Part shown: piece after piece, positions 35,713 through 44,920 of the stretch
Numbering within the stretch: the first letter of the stretch is position 1
How the letters are laid out: each line of letters opens with the position of its first letter
Assembly (NCBI RefSeq): GCF_900129025.1
Contig: NZ_FQUM01000001.1
Span: forward strand, 372,001-436,000
Length of the DNA: 64,000 bases
Direction: 5' to 3'
DNA from: Mariniphaga anaerophila
GTDB lineage: Bacteria; Bacteroidota; Bacteroidia; Bacteroidales; Prolixibacteraceae
The notes under the pieces: generated by a model
Told to the model about the DNA's origin: nothing
Database searches by the model: none
What the model saw: the letters and a program-made list of their open reading frames with translations, nothing else
Position numbers and translations under genes: made by a program

Positions 35713-36252
35713 ATGAATAGCGAAAAAAAGCTGGCAGGAAAAGTAACACTGGAAGCCGTTTGTGGAGACATTGCTAGCCAACACGGAATTGATGCTGTTG
35801 TAAACGCAGCCAACGCACAACTGATGCCCGGAGGCGGTGTTGCCGGCGCCATCCACCGTGCGGCCGGACCAGGGCTGGCAGAAGAATGCCGTAGCATGGC
35901 CCCGATAGAACCGGGGCAGGCTGTTATTTCAGGAGCACATCATCTTCCCAACAGTTTTGTGATTCACTGCCTTGGGCCGGTTTACGGGAAAGACAAACCG
36001 GAAAGCAGGTTGCTGGCCGATTGCTACCGGAATGCGCTGCTGCTTGCAGAGAAAAACAAAATTACTTCGGTGGCGTTCCCCGCTATTTCTGCGGGCATTT
36101 TTGGCTATCCTTTTGAAGAAGCGGCCGAGGTTTCGCTTCATACCATATTTAAAATAGTTCCTGACCTAAAATACGTCAGGCACATCAGGTTTGTACTTTT
36201 TGGTGTAGAAAATTTCAAAAAATACGCAGCAAAACTTCGCGAAATAGAATAG
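35713..36252 (+). CDS. Macro-domain protein (ADP-ribose hydrolase type)
   Basis: A 179-residue macro domain of the MacroD/YmdB kind, binding ADP-ribose and removing O-acetyl-ADP-ribose or mono-ADP-ribose from proteins. Binding loops are complete: CGDIAS, the catalytic NAANAQL, PGGGVAGAIHRAAG and PAISAGIFGYP. No signal, so cytosolic. The start codon comes one base after the patatin stop, so expression is almost certainly coupled, although the two products sit in different compartments. It converges with the repeat-protein gene across 13 bases. Confidence 0.93.
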   Translation: MNSEKKLAGKVTLEAVCGDIASQHGIDAVVNAANAQLMPGGGVAGAIHRAAGPGLAEECRSMAPIEPGQAVISGAHHLPNSFVIHCLGPVYGKDKPESRLLADCYRNALLLAEKNKITSVAFPAISAGIFGYPFEEAAEVSLHTIFKIVPDLKYVRHIRFVLFGVENFKKYAAKLREIE

Positions 36253-36265
36253 TCTTTACAGAACG

Positions 36266-38065
36266 TCAGGCATTCTTTTTATAGCACCTCACCCACTCTG
36301 TTTGAAAACGCACGGGCAATTTCGATGGTGTTATTTGATCGGTTACAATTGTTGACAGAAAAATTTGCAGCGGGAAACCGACCGAGTGGTCTTCCAGTTT
36401 CAACACCTCAACATCATTAATTTTCCAGGTAAAAGCGCTGCCTGATTTTTCACAGGTAAAAATATACCAGGCGCCTTTCTTCAGGTTCGATACATCGAGG
36501 CCGTTCATTTCCAGTTTTCCGGTGGCATTGACAGTTGCAATTCCCAACCGGTTTTTCAATCCCATTTCCAGAAGATACACTCCCGGAGAAGCTTTTTCCC
36601 CTTTTAGTGCCAGCGAACTCACTGTTTCTTTTACCGGGTTGAATTTTATTTTCGCTTCAAAAATGCCGTCTTGCTGCCAAAAACTTTTCGATGTGGAAAC
36701 CAATCCCGAAGTATATTCAAAGCCAGCAGGGACAAAGCCGGCAGGCATTTTCCATACCATTCCGTTGGTGTTCTCTTTTCTAGTTTCGATAACCAATTTG
36801 CCTTCGGTTGTAATATTTTTTCCGTCAGTAAAAAGATGCAAATCGCCGGGCAACGCATAATTTTGCCCCAACGTTTTTTCTGCTTCTGCCGACACCGTAC
36901 TCCATTTTTCAGTGTCCAGTTTCTTAGAATTGAAATCATCTTCAAAACTAACAGTCCACTGCCTGAAAAAGTCAAACGCATCGGTTCCTTTATACTTAAA
37001 ATACTTAACCAGGTGAGGCCGTTTTTTCATTTCAAAGTAGTTCTGCTCGGTAGCGTATTCTTCCGACTTTTCCCACTTTTTCGGATCATCCAGGTAAGCT
37101 TTGCGTTTCAAAAAATCTTCCGACGAAACCAAATCTTTTAGCTCTACATATCTTTTCAACTCAGCAGATTCACTAACTTTCAGATAATTATCCAATAACG
37201 ACGACTTTTCAAATTTCAGATAAAACTTAATATCGTCGCTTGCTGACAGTTCTTTCAGCCTTGTCTTCTTTTTAAAGGCCTCTGTTTTTTCAAACTTTTT
37301 CTTGTCTTTCAAATATTCCACCCGTTTTCTAAAATCATCGCTTTCTACTTCAGTTTTCAGCTCCTGATGCTTTTTTAAATGATAACTGTCTGCTGTTTCT
37401 TTGTAGAGTTTCAATTTTTTTGAACGGTCGAATTTCAGGTAACTTTTAATTTCAGAATCATTTTTCAACTCGCCAAATTCCCTTTTTTTATCCTTATCTT
37501 TTACCGAAAGATCCCTCAGCTCAAAGTATTTTTTCAGCTTTTCCGAATGCGATACAGCTTCATGCTTTTTCAGTAATTCCGACTCAAAAAGCTCATAATA
37601 AACCTTAATTCCGGGTTTCTTATTCAGGCTATTGTATTCTTTTTCCCTTTGTTGCTCTTCCGAACCCTTAAAAACCGAACGCAGCATTTCTTCCTTAACC
37701 GTGCGGAATTCACCATTCTCCACAAACTCTTTTAGTTGTTTGTACTCTGTTAATTTGTCTGACTCTTTAATTGTTTCAAACCTTTTCAACTCTGCCGAGC
37801 CTTCCAGTTTAAAATACTTTTTAATGCCACTGCTTTTTTTTAGTTGCTCAAACTCTTTCAACACCCCTTCCTCTTTACTCCCCTTAAAACGCAACTGCTG
37901 AATTTCTTTTTTTACAGCATTAAAATCAGCAGATTGAATGTGCTTTTCCAGCTCAAGAAACTCCCTCAGTTCATCAGAATTTTCCACATGTGTAAACTCC
38001 TGGTAATCATCCAAAAGATTTTTTCTCTGCAATTCAATTTTTTCAACAGGCTTAATTTTGCCCAT
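36266..38065 (-). CDS. Charged five-repeat protein with GH16-like lectin fold
   Basis: About 599 residues from the start at 38065 (MGKIKPVEKIEL); ATGs at 38095 and 38104 are alternatives. Five imperfect repeats of about 72 residues (the third shorter, about 52) fill the N-terminal 60 percent, encoded at about 36983-38008. Each carries a pattern like ELKxYxELKxxVxSxDF, then an xxEYxxLKKxxxIKxYxKFxxS end, rich in Lys and Glu and probably helical. The C-terminal 235 residues look like a concanavalin/GH16 fold (VSFEDDFNSKKLDTEKWSTV, DGIFEAKIKF), but the ExDxxE catalytic motif is absent; GVYLLEMGL stands there. There is no signal peptide. Function unknown; binding rather than catalysis is likely. 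Confidence 0.8.
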   Translation of the reverse strand: MGKIKPVEKIELQRKNLLDDYQEFTHVENSDELREFLELEKHIQSADFNAVKKEIQQLRFKGSKEEGVLKEFEQLKKSSGIKKYFKLEGSAELKRFETIKESDKLTEYKQLKEFVENGEFRTVKEEMLRSVFKGSEEQQREKEYNSLNKKPGIKVYYELFESELLKKHEAVSHSEKLKKYFELRDLSVKDKDKKREFGELKNDSEIKSYLKFDRSKKLKLYKETADSYHLKKHQELKTEVESDDFRKRVEYLKDKKKFEKTEAFKKKTRLKELSASDDIKFYLKFEKSSLLDNYLKVSESAELKRYVELKDLVSSEDFLKRKAYLDDPKKWEKSEEYATEQNYFEMKKRPHLVKYFKYKGTDAFDFFRQWTVSFEDDFNSKKLDTEKWSTVSAEAEKTLGQNYALPGDLHLFTDGKNITTEGKLVIETRKENTNGMVWKMPAGFVPAGFEYTSGLVSTSKSFWQQDGIFEAKIKFNPVKETVSSLALKGEKASPGVYLLEMGLKNRLGIATVNATGKLEMNGLDVSNLKKGAWYIFTCEKSGSAFTWKINDVEVLKLEDHSVGFPLQIFLSTIVTDQITPSKLPVRFQTEWVRCYKKNA

Positions 38066-38309
38066 AAGCTGAAGGGAAAATATTCTAAAAGACATGAGCC
38101 ACAATTTTGGTTTTACGTATTCAAAAGTAAAAATTTAAGCCATTAAAATCTAATATTTTCACTCCGGCAGGCTGGCTTTTTCTTCGAAGTTGTTAACATA
38201 TTTTCCATTTCAACAAAAAAATGGATGCGGAGGTGTTTATATGTTTCCGTGCCAAGCGTTGGCTATTTGCCTTGTTTTGAATAGTTTTACCCTACATAAA
38301 CACAAAGAA

Positions 38310-39179
38310 ATGATACAAGAATCGGAACTGATACTGAATAATGACGGAACAATATTTCATTTACACCTGAAACCGGAAAACGTTGCCGATCAGGTTATTT
38401 TGGTTGGAGATCAGGACCGGGTAGAAACCGTGGCCGGCTTTTTTGACAGCATAGAATTCTCCGCACAAAACCGCGAATTTAAAACCATAACCGGGTTGTA
38501 TAAAAATCGAAGAATTTCGGTTATCTCAACAGGAATAGGAACTGATAATATTGATATTGTTCTCAACGAACTGGACGCTCTGGTAAATATCGACCTCAAA
38601 ACACGGGAAATCAAAAAAGAAAAAAAGTCGTTAAGCATTGTTCGAATCGGAACTTCCGGAAGTTTACAGGAAGATATTCCCGTTAATTCTTATGTTATTT
38701 CTCAAAAGTCTATCGGTTTTGACGGAATGCTGAATTTTTATGCCGATCGCGAACTGATCAGCGATTTACCTTTCGAAAAAGCGTTTAAATCGTTTACCGG
38801 CTGGAAAAATTCGCTCCCTACTCCTTACGTTGTAAATTCGTCAAAAAAATTGATATCAAAATTCGACACCGAATTATTCAAAAAAGGAGTAACTATTTCC
38901 GCTCCCGGTTTTTACGGACCACAGGGACGTGTGCTGCGCATTCCGCTGGCAATGCCGCAACTCAATCAGCTTTTGGAACAATTTCAGTTTGAAGGACTAA
39001 AAATTACCAATTTTGAAATGGAAAGTTCTGCAATTTACGGGCTTTCAAAAATGCTTGGGCACAATGCGCTTACTGTTTGCCTTATTATTGCCAACCGGGT
39101 AACCGGCCAGGCAAATGAAAACTACCGGCCAAAAATGGAGCATTTAATTAAAACTGTGCTTGATAACTTAACCGAATAA
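38310..39179 (+). CDS. Uridine phosphorylase-like nucleoside phosphorylase
   Basis: A 289-residue NP-I family phosphorylase that splits nucleosides with phosphate to free base and ribose-1-phosphate. The start at 38310 (MIQESELILNNDGT) is preferred; the frame is open upstream to 38190, but that part looks unrelated. VILVGDQDRV, VISTGIGTDN, RIGTSGSLQEDIPV and FEMESSAIYGLS mark the phosphate and ribose sites; the last one corresponds to the family's EMES motif. It would salvage pyrimidine nucleosides. It is followed 69 bases later by a same-strand SirB1-like gene. Confidence 0.9.
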   Translation: MIQESELILNNDGTIFHLHLKPENVADQVILVGDQDRVETVAGFFDSIEFSAQNREFKTITGLYKNRRISVISTGIGTDNIDIVLNELDALVNIDLKTREIKKEKKSLSIVRIGTSGSLQEDIPVNSYVISQKSIGFDGMLNFYADRELISDLPFEKAFKSFTGWKNSLPTPYVVNSSKKLISKFDTELFKKGVTISAPGFYGPQGRVLRIPLAMPQLNQLLEQFQFEGLKITNFEMESSAIYGLSKMLGHNALTVCLIIANRVTGQANENYRPKMEHLIKTVLDNLTE

Positions 39180-39248
39180 ATTCTGAAAACAAGCATGCCT
39201 TTTTTGTGCGTGAAAATAAATTCCGGGTAAATATTTAAATACAAACGA

Positions 39249-40124
39249 ATGAAAAAAAACAGGATAAAGGCTTTAATCAATTTATTGGACGACCCCGACA
39301 CCCTGGTTTTTGAGACTGTGGAAAAAGAACTGTTAAAGGAAAACCACACTATTATTCCGGCTCTGGAAAAAAAATGGGAAAACAGTTATGATGAAACCTG
39401 CCAGGAACGGATTGAAAATCTGATTCAGAATTTACAGTTCAAAAAGACGAGAACCCTGTTAAAAGAGTGGATAACAACTGAAGAACAAGACCTGCTGGAG
39501 GGATTCCTTGCAGTAGACAGGTTCCAATATCCGGACATTAACCAAATGGTTATCTTTCAGAAAGTTGAAAAAATAAAGAATACGGTTTGGCTCGAATTAA
39601 ATGATTCACTGACATTGCTGGAAAAAATCACCATTTTGAATCATTTCCTGTTCAATATTCATGGTTTTTCAATCAACCACAAAAACATTCATTCTCCGCA
39701 AAATTGCTACCTGAACCAATTGCTGGACACAAAAAGAGGAAATCCGGTTTCGCTGAGTCTGTTTTACACTATTCTGGCCCGAAAACTGGGACTTCCTGCA
39801 TATTTCGTCGACTTTCCCAAAAACCCGTTGATTGCCATAGTTCACCGCGATTTGGCCAAAAGAGTTCACGGAAAGAACACCCTGTCCGATGTACTTTTCT
39901 ATATAAATCCGTCAAACAAGGGATCTATTGCAAGCAGAAAAGAAGTGGGATATCACCTAAAAAAGAACAATTACTCTCCGCAGGAAAGATTTGCCGAACC
40001 ACAGCCGGACAGCCTGTTTTTGCAACGCCTACTCGAGTCGCTTCAATACTCTTTTCAGGAGGTAGGTTTTTCAGAAAAGAAAGACCGGGTGCATGAACTG
40101 CTCAAATTATTTGCAAAGAGGTAA
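39249..40124 (+). CDS. SirB1-family transglutaminase-like protein
   Basis: A 291-residue cytosolic protein with a Transglut_core2 (SirB1) domain at about 90-265: FLFNIHGFSINHKNIHSPQN, then KRGNPVSLSLFYTILARKLGL and PLIAIVH. Members resemble transglutaminases by fold but their activity is unproven. Residues 1-85 are helical, HEAT-like (INLLDDPDTLVFETVEKEL). It ends before a bidirectional hairpin shared with the convergent isomerase gene. The role is unknown. Confidence 0.85.
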   Translation: MKKNRIKALINLLDDPDTLVFETVEKELLKENHTIIPALEKKWENSYDETCQERIENLIQNLQFKKTRTLLKEWITTEEQDLLEGFLAVDRFQYPDINQMVIFQKVEKIKNTVWLELNDSLTLLEKITILNHFLFNIHGFSINHKNIHSPQNCYLNQLLDTKRGNPVSLSLFYTILARKLGLPAYFVDFPKNPLIAIVHRDLAKRVHGKNTLSDVLFYINPSNKGSIASRKEVGYHLKKNNYSPQERFAEPQPDSLFLQRLLESLQYSFQEVGFSEKKDRVHELLKLFAKR

Positions 40125-40178
40125 AACTAATTTCTAAGGGCAAAAGCAGTAATCTCCACAGTTCAGAACAAACAAAAT

Positions 40179-40206
40179 CGAAACCGGCAGCAAGCTGCCA
40201 GTTTCG
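40179..40206. terminator. Bidirectional hairpin between SirB1-like and isomerase genes
   Basis: CGAAACCGGCAGC pairs with GCTGCCAGTTTCG around a 2-base loop with one C-A mismatch. It lies between two convergent stop codons. On the minus strand it is followed by ATTTTGTTTGTT; on the plus strand the tail is only weakly T-rich. Confidence 0.65.
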
Positions 40207-40215
40207 TAATACTAT

Positions 40216-41214
40216 TTACACCAGAATATTTTTACAATACTCTACGCATTTAACTATCTCTTGCTGTGCGTTGGAACTTTCCGGCACAGGATACTCCAAT
40301 TCAATATCGCAGTAAATGGGCCATTTGTTCTTTTGAATCAAACTCAGAATGTCTGCAATCGGTGTGTCACCCTCGCCCCAGGGCATATTTGTATTCGACG
40401 GGCTGGCATTTTTCCCGGTTTTATCTTTTAAATGAATGCTGTATATTCGGCTGTGCAGTTTTTCAATAATCTCATTGGGGTGTTTACCTGTTGCGCCCCA
40501 ATAGTGACCCACATCGAAATTGAGCATATTTCTGGGAGAATATTCCAAAAACTCTTCGAACGAAAATCCGGGTTCGCCAGGCTGCGCATGATTGTGATAA
40601 ATGGCATACATATTATGTTTCTCTGCAAACTTTCCTAAACGAGCACAGGCCTCGTGCCCAATTTCGTTGGTTATACCCTGGGCTCCCATTATTTTAGCAG
40701 CTTCAAATGCATAATCAATCTCTTCGCTGCTCCAGTTTGCCGGAGAAAACTTTACAATATGAATATTAACACCGGCTCTATTAAACATTTTACGTAGTTC
40801 TGCGTACTTTTTCATCGGTGCAGAGAGGCGCCATTCCCTTTGCTGTTCTTTTGAAATATCTGCTGCGCGCTGGTACTCTGCACGTTCAACATCAGACGCA
40901 TCGCGTGACGGACGTGCTGGCATGGGCGGAATTCCGGCATACGCTTCAACAACATTTCCCATCAATTCAATGGAACTGATACCGCCGGCTACACAGTAAT
41001 TCAAAATATCCTGCGCAGTTGATGGCATGCTGCGCCAACTGTAAGTAATTGCGCCTATTTGAACACCTTTAAACTTCGAATTTGGTTTTGCTCCTCCTCC
41101 AACTGAACTTGCAAAAATAGTTGGAGAAAACGATGCCGCAGCAACTGTTGCAGCAGCAGTGCCAATGAATTTTCGCCTGGAAAAACCACTGTTTGATTTA
41201 GAATTTTGATTCAT
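40216..41214 (-). CDS. Tat-exported sugar isomerase/epimerase-like TIM-barrel protein
   Basis: A 332-residue protein of the xylose-isomerase-like superfamily. FSRRKFIGTAAATVAAASF (about residues 10-28) is a Tat signal, so it folds with its metal in the cytoplasm and is exported. Metal-site motifs are HNHAQPGEPGFSFEEFLEY, LNFDVGHYWGATGKHP, YSIHLKDKTGK and IYCDIELEYPVP. It parallels the protein at 19502-20422, but the two are not close copies. It is a single gene between two hairpins. A role in periplasmic conversion of a rare sugar is inferred. Confidence 0.88.
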   Translation of the reverse strand: MNQNSKSNSGFSRRKFIGTAAATVAAASFSPTIFASSVGGGAKPNSKFKGVQIGAITYSWRSMPSTAQDILNYCVAGGISSIELMGNVVEAYAGIPPMPARPSRDASDVERAEYQRAADISKEQQREWRLSAPMKKYAELRKMFNRAGVNIHIVKFSPANWSSEEIDYAFEAAKIMGAQGITNEIGHEACARLGKFAEKHNMYAIYHNHAQPGEPGFSFEEFLEYSPRNMLNFDVGHYWGATGKHPNEIIEKLHSRIYSIHLKDKTGKNASPSNTNMPWGEGDTPIADILSLIQKNKWPIYCDIELEYPVPESSNAQQEIVKCVEYCKNILV

Positions 41215-41349
41215 AATACAAATTTTGTTGATTTAAGCTGGCTAAAAATAGTGGAAATAACGGAGAAACGCAGAGATAACGGCCGATAAAATTCGATTTT
41301 TCATTTGGGAAAACTGACAAAAATTCACCAGCCACCTAAATTCAAGGCA

Positions 41350-41378
41350 CAAAAAAACCGACTTGAATCAAGCCGGTT
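41350..41378 (-). terminator. Terminator of the ribosomal-protein array
   Basis: On the minus strand AACCGGCTTG pairs with CAAGTCGGTT (one G-U pair) around a 3-base loop and is followed by a run of T. It begins 24 bases after the rplQ stop and closes the long rpsL-rplQ array. Confidence 0.88.
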
Positions 41379-41402
41379 TCTTTATGTATAGAATAATACT
41401 TT

Positions 41403-41972
41403 CTATTCTTCTTTCTTACCTTCTTCAGTATCTGCTGCCGGTTCCTCTTTAACTTCAGGAGCCTGAGCTTCTGCTTTTGGTTCAGCTTCAACTTTGGGTT
41501 GTTCCTTTTTGCCTGCTTCAGCAACCGGAGTTTCTGTGTTTTTACTTGCTCCGCTACGACGAGAACGACGACGTTTTGGTTTTGCAGCCTCTTCGCCTGT
41601 GCTCAACATAGCTTCGTTGTAATCCACTAACTCAATAATACACATATCTGCGTTGTCTCCCAAACGAGTTCCGGTACGCAGGATACGAGTATATCCTCCC
41701 GGACGATCGGCTACTTTTGCAGCTACATCGCGAAACAATTCAGAAACAGCATCTTTATTTTGAAGATGGCTAAAAACTACCCTGCGCGAGTGCGTAGTAT
41801 CATCTTTTGCCTTGGTAATAAGAGGCTCTACGTAGGTACGCAATGCTTTTGCTTTCGCCACTGTTGTGGTTATGCGTTTGCTTTCGATAAGCGAACTGGC
41901 CATATTTGCCAGCAAAGCTTTACGATGCGAACTTGTGCGGCCTAAATGATTGAATTTTTTATTATGTCTCAT
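41403..41972 (-). CDS. rplQ: 50S ribosomal protein L17
   Basis: L17, lining the peptide-exit side of the large subunit. Residues 1-115 are the conserved core ([20 protein letters not shown], then [19 protein letters not shown]). From about 125 the protein has a 65-residue tail rich in Ala, Glu, Lys and Pro, beginning with an arginine cluster ([11 protein letters not shown]). Long charged L17 tails are known in Bacteroidota, so this is not a frameshift. It is the last gene of the array, 6 bases after rpoA, and is followed by the terminator. Confidence 0.98.
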   Translation of the reverse strand: MRHNKKFNHLGRTSSHRKALLANMASSLIESKRITTTVAKAKALRTYVEPLITKAKDDTTHSRRVVFSHLQNKDAVSELFRDVAAKVADRPGGYTRILRTGTRLGDNADMCIIELVDYNEAMLSTGEEAAKPKRRRSRRSGASKNTETPVAEAGKKEQPKVEAEPKAEAQAPEVKEEPAADTEEGKKEE

Positions 41973-41978
41973 TGCCTT

Positions 41979-42971
41979 TTACTCCTTGTCAAGTTTATAC
42001 TTACTAATATCCATCCCAAAACTCAATCCCATGTTGTCGAGAAGGTCATCCAGTTCAGTCAATGATTTTTTACCGAAATTCCTGAATTTAAGCAAATCGT
42101 TGCGGTTGTATGTAACCAAATCACCAAGCGTGTCTACATCGGCTGCCTTCAGGCAGTTCAATGCTCTGACTGAAAGGTCAAGATCAACGAGCTTAGTTTT
42201 CAGTAATTGACGCATGTGCAACACTTCTTCATCAAATTCTTCATTTGCAAATTTCTCGTCTGAATCGATGGTGATCTTTTCATCAGAAAATAGCATGAAA
42301 TGATAAATCAGAATTTTTGCTGCTTCTTTTAATGCGTCTTTAGGAAGGACAGAGCCATCTGTTGTAATTTCGACAACCAACTTTTCGTAGTCGGTTTTCT
42401 GTTCTACCCTGAAGTTTTCAACCGCATACTTAACCTTTTTAATCGGCGTGTAAATTGAGTCAATCGGGATTAAACCTATTTCAGATTCAACAGGTTTGTT
42501 TTCGGCAGCAGGAACATAACCGCGACCTTTGTTTATGGTCAGTTCTACTTGAAGCCTTACATCGGGTTCCATTCTGCAAATAACCAGTTCAGGATTTAAA
42601 ACCCTGAAACCAGTCATAAACTTATTAATGTCGCCGGCTGTAAATTCTTCCTGACCAGAAACGGAAACTGTTACTTTCTCACCATCGAAGTCCTCTACTT
42701 CATTTTTAAACCGAATTTGTTTGAGATTAAGGACTATATCTGTAACATCTTCAATAACTCCTTTAATCGTAGAAAATTCATGGTCAACTCCTTCAATTTT
42801 CACGCTGGTGATTGCATACCCCTCAAGCGATGATAACAGGATTCGGCGTAGGGCATTACCAATTGTAATGCCGTAACCTGGTTCCAACGGACGAAATTCG
42901 AATTTCCCGAATTTATCATCGGACTCAATCATTATCACCTTATCGGGCTTTTGGAATGCTAATATTGCCAT
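41979..42971 (-). CDS. rpoA: DNA-directed RNA polymerase subunit alpha
   Basis: Alpha subunit (330 residues) that nucleates RNA polymerase assembly. The N-terminal dimerisation domain includes [20 protein letters not shown]; the insert domain and the C-terminal domain (about 255-320: [19 protein letters not shown], then [15 protein letters not shown]) are complete, so contacts with UP elements and activators are possible. Length matches the phylum. It sits between rpsD (18 bases) and rplQ (6 bases), the standard alpha-operon order. Confidence 0.99.
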   Translation of the reverse strand: MAILAFQKPDKVIMIESDDKFGKFEFRPLEPGYGITIGNALRRILLSSLEGYAITSVKIEGVDHEFSTIKGVIEDVTDIVLNLKQIRFKNEVEDFDGEKVTVSVSGQEEFTAGDINKFMTGFRVLNPELVICRMEPDVRLQVELTINKGRGYVPAAENKPVESEIGLIPIDSIYTPIKKVKYAVENFRVEQKTDYEKLVVEITTDGSVLPKDALKEAAKILIYHFMLFSDEKITIDSDEKFANEEFDEEVLHMRQLLKTKLVDLDLSVRALNCLKAADVDTLGDLVTYNRNDLLKFRNFGKKSLTELDDLLDNMGLSFGMDISKYKLDKE

Positions 42972-42989
42972 AATAACCTTAGTAAAATT

Positions 42990-43598
42990 TTATTTTGAAT
43001 ACAACTCTACGATAAGTTGTTCTTTGATGTTTTCAGGTATTTCTTCACGTTCGGGCACGTTCAGGAACTTCCCAACCATCTGGGTTCCGTCCCATTCCAG
43101 CCATTCGTAGCGAGTGCTCCGGCGTGAATGCAATGAGTCTGTGATTTCTTCCATTGCTTTCGATTTTTCCCTAACACCAACCTGGTCTCCGGGTTTTACG
43201 TGATACGATGGAATATTCACTACTTTTCCGTTCACTACAATATGTTTGTGTGTAACAAACTGACGGGCAGCATCCCGTGTTTTAGCAATACCCAGGCGGA
43301 AAACCACGTTATCTAACCTCGATTCGAGGAGTTGAAGCAATACTTCACCAGTAATACCTTTTGATGAGTTTGCTTTTTCAAACATGTTCCGGAATTGTTT
43401 TTCCAAAACGCCGTAAGTATATTTAGCTTTTTGTTTTTCCTTTAACTGAAGCCCGTATTCTGACACTTTCCTCCGGCGCGCAGACATTCCGTGCATTCCT
43501 GGAGGGTAATTTTTGTGTTCGAAAACTTTATCGGGACCAAAAATGGGTTCACCGAATTTACGGGCAATTTTAGATTTTGGACCTCTATATCTAGCCAT
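42990..43598 (-). CDS. rpsD: 30S ribosomal protein S4
   Basis: S4 (202 residues), a primary 16S rRNA binder that starts small-subunit assembly. The N-terminus [20 protein letters not shown] lacks the zinc-binding cysteines of some S4 proteins, so it is the zinc-free form. The S4 RNA-binding domain lies at about 93-155 ([20 protein letters not shown]). It is 17 bases after rpsK. In some bacteria S4 represses its own operon; no matching leader is obvious here. Confidence 0.99.
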   Translation of the reverse strand: MARYRGPKSKIARKFGEPIFGPDKVFEHKNYPPGMHGMSARRRKVSEYGLQLKEKQKAKYTYGVLEKQFRNMFEKANSSKGITGEVLLQLLESRLDNVVFRLGIAKTRDAARQFVTHKHIVVNGKVVNIPSYHVKPGDQVGVREKSKAMEEITDSLHSRRSTRYEWLEWDGTQMVGKFLNVPEREEIPENIKEQLIVELYSK

Positions 43599-43615
43599 TA
43601 CCTTTTCTTTTAAAA

Positions 43616-44005
43616 TTAAACACGTCGTCTTTTAGGTGGCCTGCAACCATTGTGAGGCAGCGGGGTAACATCAACTATCTCAGTTACCTGCAACCCAACT
43701 GAAGCAAGCGCCCTTATAGCCGACTCGCGACCGTTGCCCGGGCCTTTTACATACACTTTTACTTTGCGTAAACCAAGGTCGTAAGCGGTTTTTGCACACT
43801 CTTCTGATGCTACCTGAGCAGCATAGGGAGTGTTCTTTTTTGAACCGCGAAAACCTTTTTTCCCTGCTGACGACCATGAAATTACTTCGCCATTCATATT
43901 GGTCAGCGTAACAATAATATTATTGAAAGAAGAGTGTACATGAGCCGTTCCGTTGGCTTCCACAACAACCACTCTTTTCTTGCTTGATCCTGTTTTTTTT
44001 GCCAT
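43616..44005 (-). CDS. rpsK: 30S ribosomal protein S11
   Basis: S11 (129 residues), part of the small-subunit platform near the mRNA exit. The typical core is seen: [18 protein letters not shown] and the C-terminal ending [12 protein letters not shown] basic N-terminal leader ([10 protein letters not shown]) precedes it. It follows rpsM by 12 bases and precedes rpsD. Confidence 0.99.
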   Translation of the reverse strand: MAKKTGSSKKRVVVVEANGTAHVHSSFNNIIVTLTNMNGEVISWSSAGKKGFRGSKKNTPYAAQVASEECAKTAYDLGLRKVKVYVKGPGNGRESAIRALASVGLQVTEIVDVTPLPHNGCRPPKRRRV

Positions 44006-44017
44006 AACTCAAATACC

Positions 44018-44395
44018 TTATTTAGTGGCCATTTTTTTGTTTGCAACAGTTTTACGCTTTCCTTTACGAGTACGGGCGTTGTTTTTAGTACTTTGCCCGC
44101 GAACCGGCAATCCAATACGATGACGAATTCCACGGTAGCAACCGATGTCCATCAATCGTTTTATGTTCATTTGTACCTCAGAACGAAGTTCCCCTTCTAC
44201 TTTGAACTCGCTGTTGATAACGTTACGGATTGCTCCGAACTGATCGTCATTCCAGTCTTGTACTTTAACGTCCGGGTCTACTCCAGCTTCTTTAAGGATG
44301 TAATTTGCCCTGCTGCGGCCAACGCCGTAAATATAGGTGAGGGCAATCTCACCTCTCTTATTATTAGGAATATCAACACCTACAATACGTGCCAT
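44018..44395 (-). CDS. rpsM: 30S ribosomal protein S13
   Basis: S13 (125 residues) at the head of the small subunit, contacting the P-site tRNA and the large subunit. [20 protein letters not shown] begins the protein and [20 protein letters not shown] near 90-110 is diagnostic. The Lys/Arg-rich tail reaches the tRNA. It follows rpmJ by 23 bases, as in most bacteria. Confidence 0.99.
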   Translation of the reverse strand: MARIVGVDIPNNKRGEIALTYIYGVGRSRANYILKEAGVDPDVKVQDWNDDQFGAIRNVINSEFKVEGELRSEVQMNIKRLMDIGCYRGIRHRIGLPVRGQSTKNNARTRKGKRKTVANKKMATK

Positions 44396-44418
44396 ATAAA
44401 TAATTTTTCTAATTAAGA

Positions 44419-44535
44419 TTACCCCTGACGTTGTTTAAACTTCGGGTTCTTTTTATTAATCACATATAAACGCCCTTTTCTGCGAACGATTTTACATTCG
44501 GCGCTGCGTTTTTTTACTGAAACTCGGGTTTTCAT
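44419..44535 (-). CDS. rpmJ: 50S ribosomal protein L36
   Basis: A 38-residue protein found directly in the sequence between infA and rpsM. It reads [20 protein letters not shown] and ends [12 protein letters not shown], a clear L36. Only one cysteine (Cys14) is present, so it is the zinc-free form. It starts 11 bases after infA. L36 helps organise 23S rRNA late in large-subunit assembly. Confidence 0.97.
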   Translation of the reverse strand: MKTRVSVKKRSAECKIVRRKGRLYVINKKNPKFKQRQG

Positions 44536-44546
44536 TATAAAATGAT

Positions 44547-44768
44547 TTAATTTTTATACCTAAACGTAATTCTGCCTTTTGTTAAATCGTAAGGAGACAT
44601 TTCTACTTTCACTTTATCTCCCGGTAATATTTTTATGTAGTGCATTCGCATTTTCCCTGAAATATGAGCTGTAATAACATGCCCGTTTTCCAGTTCAACA
44701 CGAAACATTGCATTCGACAATGCTTCTACTATAGTTCCATCTTGTTCTATCGAAGGCTGTTTTGCCAT
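44547..44768 (-). CDS. infA: Translation initiation factor IF-1
   Basis: IF-1 (73 residues), an OB-fold protein that blocks the A site during initiation. It shows [20 protein letters not shown], then [20 protein letters not shown] and a C-terminal [12 protein letters not shown]. It lies 152 bases from secY; map, often located between them in this phylum, is absent. A TATCTTTG element at 44839-44846 could give infA and the downstream genes their own promoter. Confidence 0.99.
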   Translation of the reverse strand: MAKQPSIEQDGTIVEALSNAMFRVELENGHVITAHISGKMRMHYIKILPGDKVKVEMSPYDLTKGRITFRYKN

Positions 44769-44838
44769 AAAAAATAACCTGTTTTTTTAATGTTTAAATA
44801 AATATAGTTGTAGCCTGTTTCGTCTTCAGTTATTCTTG

Positions 44839-44846
44839 CAAAGATA
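44839..44846 (-). promoter_or_regulatory. -7 element, possible internal promoter before infA
   Basis: On the minus strand TATCTTTG matches TAnnTTTG exactly, 70 bases before the infA start, in the only long gap of the spc-alpha part of the array (44769-44920). No clear -33 TTTG is at the usual distance. It would separately drive infA-rpmJ-rpsM-rpsK-rpsD-rpoA-rplQ. Confidence 0.42.
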
Positions 44847-44920
44847 ACAGAAGCTTTTCACATAGCATAATTACAACTGTTGTCTCCTTAACATTGATTT
44901 TTAAAAGACTACTTAATACG

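Noticed and set aside
37632-37901. Ser/Phe/Leu-rich frame opposite the repeat protein
   Set aside because: It is the complement of Lys/Glu-rich repeats; no family resemblance.
38190-38309. Upstream extension of the nucleoside phosphorylase
   Set aside because: Forty unrelated residues (Cys/Phe-rich) before the family's normal start at 38310.
41342-41524. 60-codon basic frame over the rplQ tail
   Set aside because: It is the shadow of the Ala/Glu/Lys-rich L17 tail in another frame and includes the terminator stem.
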